A stretch of DNA of 8,093 nt from an uncultured Actinomycetes bacterium (GTDB lineage: Bacteria > Actinomycetota > Acidimicrobiia > Acidimicrobiales > RAAP-2). Of the stretch, positions 5,848 to 8,093 are shown piece after piece (position 1 is the first letter of the stretch; every line of letters begins with the position of its first letter). The notes under the pieces are model-generated. The model was given only the letters and a program-made list of their open reading frames with translations, had not been told where the DNA came from and ran no database searches. The stretch spans positions 1 to 8,093 of the forward strand of contig CAITOG010000202.1 in assembly GCA_903893955.1 (NCBI GenBank), given 5' to 3'. Made by a program: the position numbers and the translations under genes.

Positions 5848-6701
5848 GAGGGGATGGGGAAGATCACCGGCTCTCGAGCCGACGCAGCCACGAGCGCCGC
5901 TCGTTGCGCTTCGTCCATGGCCATGTCCCCGGCAGCGATCTCGATCGCCACCCGAGCGATGGCGACGTCACCTGGCGTGCAGAAGCCAGTTACGCCGGGC
6001 GTCGAGAGCGCGAAGCGGATTCCCTGGGCCAGGTCGGTGCGCTCGTGGTGCGGCTCGTACCAGGTCGATGCCGTCCTCGCCGTGCCGCCCCAAGGACGCC
6101 TGGCGCCAGCTTTGATCGCCATGACGCCCACGTCTCGCTCTGCTGTCACTTCGAGCAGCGCCTCGAGGTCATGGCGATACTCGAGGTCGGCGAGCAACGT
6201 CGGATAGATCGGCACCATGACGGTGTCGAGGTCATAGCGCCGGAGCGCCTCGAGCTGGGCTCTCGGCGTCGTCACGTTGTGCCCGGTTATTCCGATGAAC
6301 CGGCACAGCCCTTGGTCGCGTGCCTCGAGCAGCACCTCGGCGGCGTCACGGCGGCGGTCGAGCTCCTCGAGATCGGTCACGGCATGGAGCTGGTAGAGAT
6401 CGAGCTGGTCGACCCGAAGCTTGGCCAGGGTCTCGTCGAGCTGGGCCCGCACACCGTCCGCATGATGTCGCAGGGTCTTGCCCGCGACGAACAGGGCAGT
6501 CCGGTTCGCCTCGATGGCGGGTCCGAGGAGCACCTCCGCTCGGCCGTATTGGGGGGCAACGTCGATGTGGTTGACCCCGGCTGCCATCGCGTCGGCGACC
6601 AGCGATGAGGTGGTCGCCTCGTCAGAGTCCCAGAAGGCCGCTCCTCCGAGGATGGCCACCGACGAGAGGTGCTCGGTCCGGCCGAGCCGACGGGTCTCCA
6701 T
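5844..6701 (-). CDS. Aldo/keto reductase family oxidoreductase
   Basis: Predicted cytoplasmic, probably NADPH-dependent, reductase of aldehydes or ketones with a (beta/alpha)8 barrel; 285 aa from the ATG at 6701-6699. It begins METRRLGRTEHLSSVAILGG, the standard family opening. The full catalytic tetrad is visible: Asp47 and Tyr52 (HIDVAPQYGRAE), Lys75 (FVAGK) and His106 (LDLYQLHAV). Further family signs are 'FIGITGH' in mid-protein and a cofactor-region 'GVTGFCTPGDV' near the C-terminus. The frame extends 20 codons upstream to an ATG at 6761, but that extension is Pro/Ser-rich, lies before the conserved start and overlaps a plausible promoter, so I reject it. No Shine-Dalgarno site precedes the chosen ATG; a TACCAT hexamer ends 6 bases before it, compatible with a leaderless transcript. 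It is first in a two-gene unit with the AIG2-like gene. Substrate is unknown. Confidence 0.92.
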   Translation of the reverse strand: METRRLGRTEHLSSVAILGGAAFWDSDEATTSSLVADAMAAGVNHIDVAPQYGRAEVLLGPAIEANRTALFVAGKTLRHHADGVRAQLDETLAKLRVDQLDLYQLHAVTDLEELDRRRDAAEVLLEARDQGLCRFIGITGHNVTTPRAQLEALRRYDLDTVMVPIYPTLLADLEYRHDLEALLEVTAERDVGVMAIKAGARRPWGGTARTASTWYEPHHERTDLAQGIRFALSTPGVTGFCTPGDVAIARVAIEIAAGDMAMDEAQRAALVAASAREPVIFPIPS

Positions 6702-6707
6702 GGACGG

Positions 6708-6737
6708 ATGGTAGCGAGGCGACGGCGAGACTGTCGG
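6708..6737 (-). promoter_or_regulatory. Candidate promoter of the aldo/keto reductase unit (CCGACA-N18-TACCAT)
   Basis: On the minus strand CCGACA (6737-6732) shares GACA with the TTGACA consensus, and 18 bases later TACCAT (6713-6708) fits TANNNT. The hexamer ends 6 bases before the ATG, placing the transcription start at or next to the start codon. The gene lacks a Shine-Dalgarno site, which agrees with leaderless translation. Confidence 0.4.
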
Positions 6738-6793
6738 GGAGCCGAGGCGATAGGTTCTCATTCACGGCGTGCCGAGGGGGCAGCCGCAGAGCT

Positions 6794-6801
6794 GGGGAGG
6801 A
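6794..6801 (+). promoter_or_regulatory. Shine-Dalgarno site of the aldehyde dehydrogenase
   Basis: GGGGAGGA lies 3 bases before the ATG at 6805. The spacing is short, but this is the clearest ribosome-binding site in the right half of the window, and it marks this gene as leadered, unlike its divergent neighbour. Confidence 0.6.
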
Positions 6802-6804
6802 CCC

Positions 6805-8093
6805 ATGGACGTCCGAGACAAGATCTACATCAACGGGGCCTGGGTCCCCTCGACTGGGACCGGGACCCTCGAGGTCATCGACTCGACGACCGAAGAGGTT
6901 CTGGCCACCATCCCTGACGGCACGGCAGAGGACGTCGACGCTGCTGTCCAGGCTGCTGCTGCCGCCTTCCCCGCCTGGTCTGCCACCTGCCGCGAGGAGC
7001 GGGCGAAGTTCATGACCCGGATCGGCGAGGCGCTCGCAGCTCGAATGCAAGAGATCGGTGAGCTCATTAGCCACGAGGTCGGCATGCCCAAGGGCCTCGC
7101 CACCCCGATCCAGGCTGGTCTGCCGATCCAGGCGTTCACCGACCTCGCCGGCCACATGGAGGCCTTCACGTGGGAAGAGGAGATCGGCAATTCGCTCGTC
7201 GTGCGTGAGCCGATCGGCGTCGTCGGGGCCATCACCCCGTGGAACTACCCGCTCTTCCAGATCGCCCTCAAGGTCGCCCCGGCCCTGGCCACCGGCTGCA
7301 CGGTCGTCCTCAAGCCCAGCGAGGTCGCCCCGCTCAACGCCTTCGTCTTGGCCGAGGTGATCGATGAAGTCGGCCTCCCCGCCGGCGTGTTCAACCTCGT
7401 GACCGGTGTCGGCCCAGTGGTCGGCGAGGCGATCGCCGCGCACCCGCTCGTCGACGCGGTGAGCTTCACGGGCTCGACCAGAGCTGGCAAGCGAGTCATG
7501 CAGGTCGGCGCCGAGACCGTCAAGCGAGTCAACCTCGAGCTCGGCGGCAAGTCGGCCAACATCATCTTGGAGGACGCCGACATTCCGACCGCCGTCGCGA
7601 CCGGGCTCTTCGCCTGCTTCCTCAACTCCGGCCAGACCTGCTCTGCGCTGACGAGGATGATCGTGCCTCGCTCGAAGCTCGAGGAGGTCGAGGCTGTGGC
7701 AGCCGCCAGCGTCGGTGGCTTCGCACCGGGCGACCCGACCACCGACGGACCGATGGTCGGCCCCTTGGTCTCGGCTGTCCAGCGAGACAGGGTTCGCAGC
7801 TTCATCCAGGGAGCCATCGACGAAGGCGCCAAGCTGATCGCCGGCGGCCCAGACGCCCCTGAGGGTCTTGAGAAGGGCTTCTTCGTCCAGCCCACCATCC
7901 TCTCTGAGGTCACGCGCGACATGACGGTCGCTCGAGAAGAGGTGTTCGGTCCAGTCCTCGCCATCATCCCGGTGGACTCCGAGGAGGAGGCCATCGAGGT
8001 GGCGAACGACTCGATCTACGGCCTTGCTGGCGGCGTCTGGGCGGGCGATGCCGCACACGCCGAGGAGGTCGCCCGGAAGCTTCGGACCGGCCA
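6805..8093 (+). CDS. Aldehyde dehydrogenase family protein, 3' end cut by right edge
   Basis: NAD(P)-dependent oxidation of an aldehyde to its carboxylic acid, in the cytoplasm. The visible 429 codons lack roughly the last 45-60 residues of a usual ALDH of about 480 aa. The protein opens MDVRDKIYINGAWVPSTGTG. Catalytic residues are in place: Asn147 (TPWNYP), Lys170 with Glu173 (VLKPSE), the FTGS loop at 221-224, general base Glu245 (NLELGGKSA), nucleophile Cys279 (NSGQTCSALTR) and Glu379 of EEVFGPV. Glu173, at the position equivalent to ALDH2 Glu195, favours NAD+. The sequence resembles broad-substrate ALDHs of the superfamily rather than succinate-semialdehyde or betaine-aldehyde enzymes, but specificity cannot be assigned. 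The ATG follows a GGGGAGGA ribosome-binding site. It diverges from the aldo/keto reductase, so the two may share control and act on related aldehydes. Confidence 0.95.
   Translation, partial: MDVRDKIYINGAWVPSTGTGTLEVIDSTTEEVLATIPDGTAEDVDAAVQAAAAAFPAWSATCREERAKFMTRIGEALAARMQEIGELISHEVGMPKGLATPIQAGLPIQAFTDLAGHMEAFTWEEEIGNSLVVREPIGVVGAITPWNYPLFQIALKVAPALATGCTVVLKPSEVAPLNAFVLAEVIDEVGLPAGVFNLVTGVGPVVGEAIAAHPLVDAVSFTGSTRAGKRVMQVGAETVKRVNLELGGKSANIILEDADIPTAVATGLFACFLNSGQTCSALTRMIVPRSKLEEVEAVAAASVGGFAPGDPTTDGPMVGPLVSAVQRDRVRSFIQGAIDEGAKLIAGGPDAPEGLEKGFFVQPTILSEVTRDMTVAREEVFGPVLAIIPVDSEEEAIEVANDSIYGLAGGVWAGDAAHAEEVARKLRTG

Larger units (their letters stand above)
6702..6804. promoter_or_regulatory. 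Divergent intergenic region between aldo/keto reductase and aldehyde dehydrogenase
   Basis: These 103 bases must hold the promoters of both divergent units. Besides the minus-strand candidate promoter it contains a direct repeat CGAGGCGA at 6715-6722 and 6743-6750 (28 bases apart) flanking that promoter's -35 position, a short CGGC-GT-GCCG palindrome at 6765-6774, and a plus-strand TAGGTT (6751-6756) that could be a weak -10 for the aldehyde dehydrogenase. None is strong alone. Confidence 0.45.

Noticed and set aside
5209..6207. 332-codon open frame on the plus strand
   Set aside because: It runs out of frame through the dehydrogenase end and antisense to the AIG2-like and aldo/keto reductase genes; no family features.
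6702..6761. 20-codon N-terminal extension of the aldo/keto reductase from an ATG at 6761
   Set aside because: The extension has no family similarity and covers the likely promoter; the conserved start METRRLG is at 6701.
6622..8058. 478-codon open frame on the minus strand
   Set aside because: It lies antisense to an aldehyde dehydrogenase with all catalytic motifs. Its composition (Asp/Arg/Gly/Leu-rich, no recognisable domain) is typical of a shadow frame in GC-rich DNA.

Overview
The window is dense, GC-rich bacterial DNA with strong GC bias at third codon positions, which is why long open frames also appear antisense to real genes. Style points to an actinobacterium: a single-polypeptide LivH-LivM permease, a lipoprotein-type solute receptor, GTG/TTG starts, 4-base gene overlaps and possible leaderless transcripts. 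An Acidimicrobiia-like lineage is my best guess, but this is inference; no rRNA or other marker is present.

Layout. Bases 1-4464 are a minus-strand cluster read right to left: a TesB/acyl-CoA thioesterase II homologue, a lipoprotein substrate-binding protein, a fused LivH-LivM permease (658 aa) and the first 81 codons of a LivG-type ATPase that runs off the left edge. The last three form a branched-chain-amino-acid-type (HAAT family) ABC importer; a LivF-type second ATPase would be expected just outside. The permease and ATPase genes overlap as ATGA, and the binding-protein stop lies 10 bases before the permease start.

Bases 4509-5447 (plus) encode a D-2-hydroxyacid dehydrogenase of the glyoxylate/hydroxypyruvate reductase type, diverging from the thioesterase over a 44-base gap and converging with an 8-base overlap on the next pair. 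Bases 5440-6701 (minus) hold an aldo/keto reductase followed, with a GTGA overlap, by a small AIG2/gamma-glutamylcyclotransferase-like protein. A 103-base divergent region (6702-6804) separates them from an NAD-type aldehyde dehydrogenase (plus), cut by the right edge after 429 codons.

How the genes may work together. The importer plus thioesterase suggests uptake and CoA-linked metabolism of a small carboxylic or amino acid. The other enzymes are oxidoreductases of hydroxyacids and aldehydes plus a small cyclotransferase-fold protein. No single pathway is proved by the sequence. I see no mobile element, CRISPR array, RNA gene or clearly novel system. The more interesting points are start-site and promoter architecture (a possible CTG start, candidate leaderless starts in very short divergent regions), the thioesterase-importer linkage and the reductase/AIG2 coupling.
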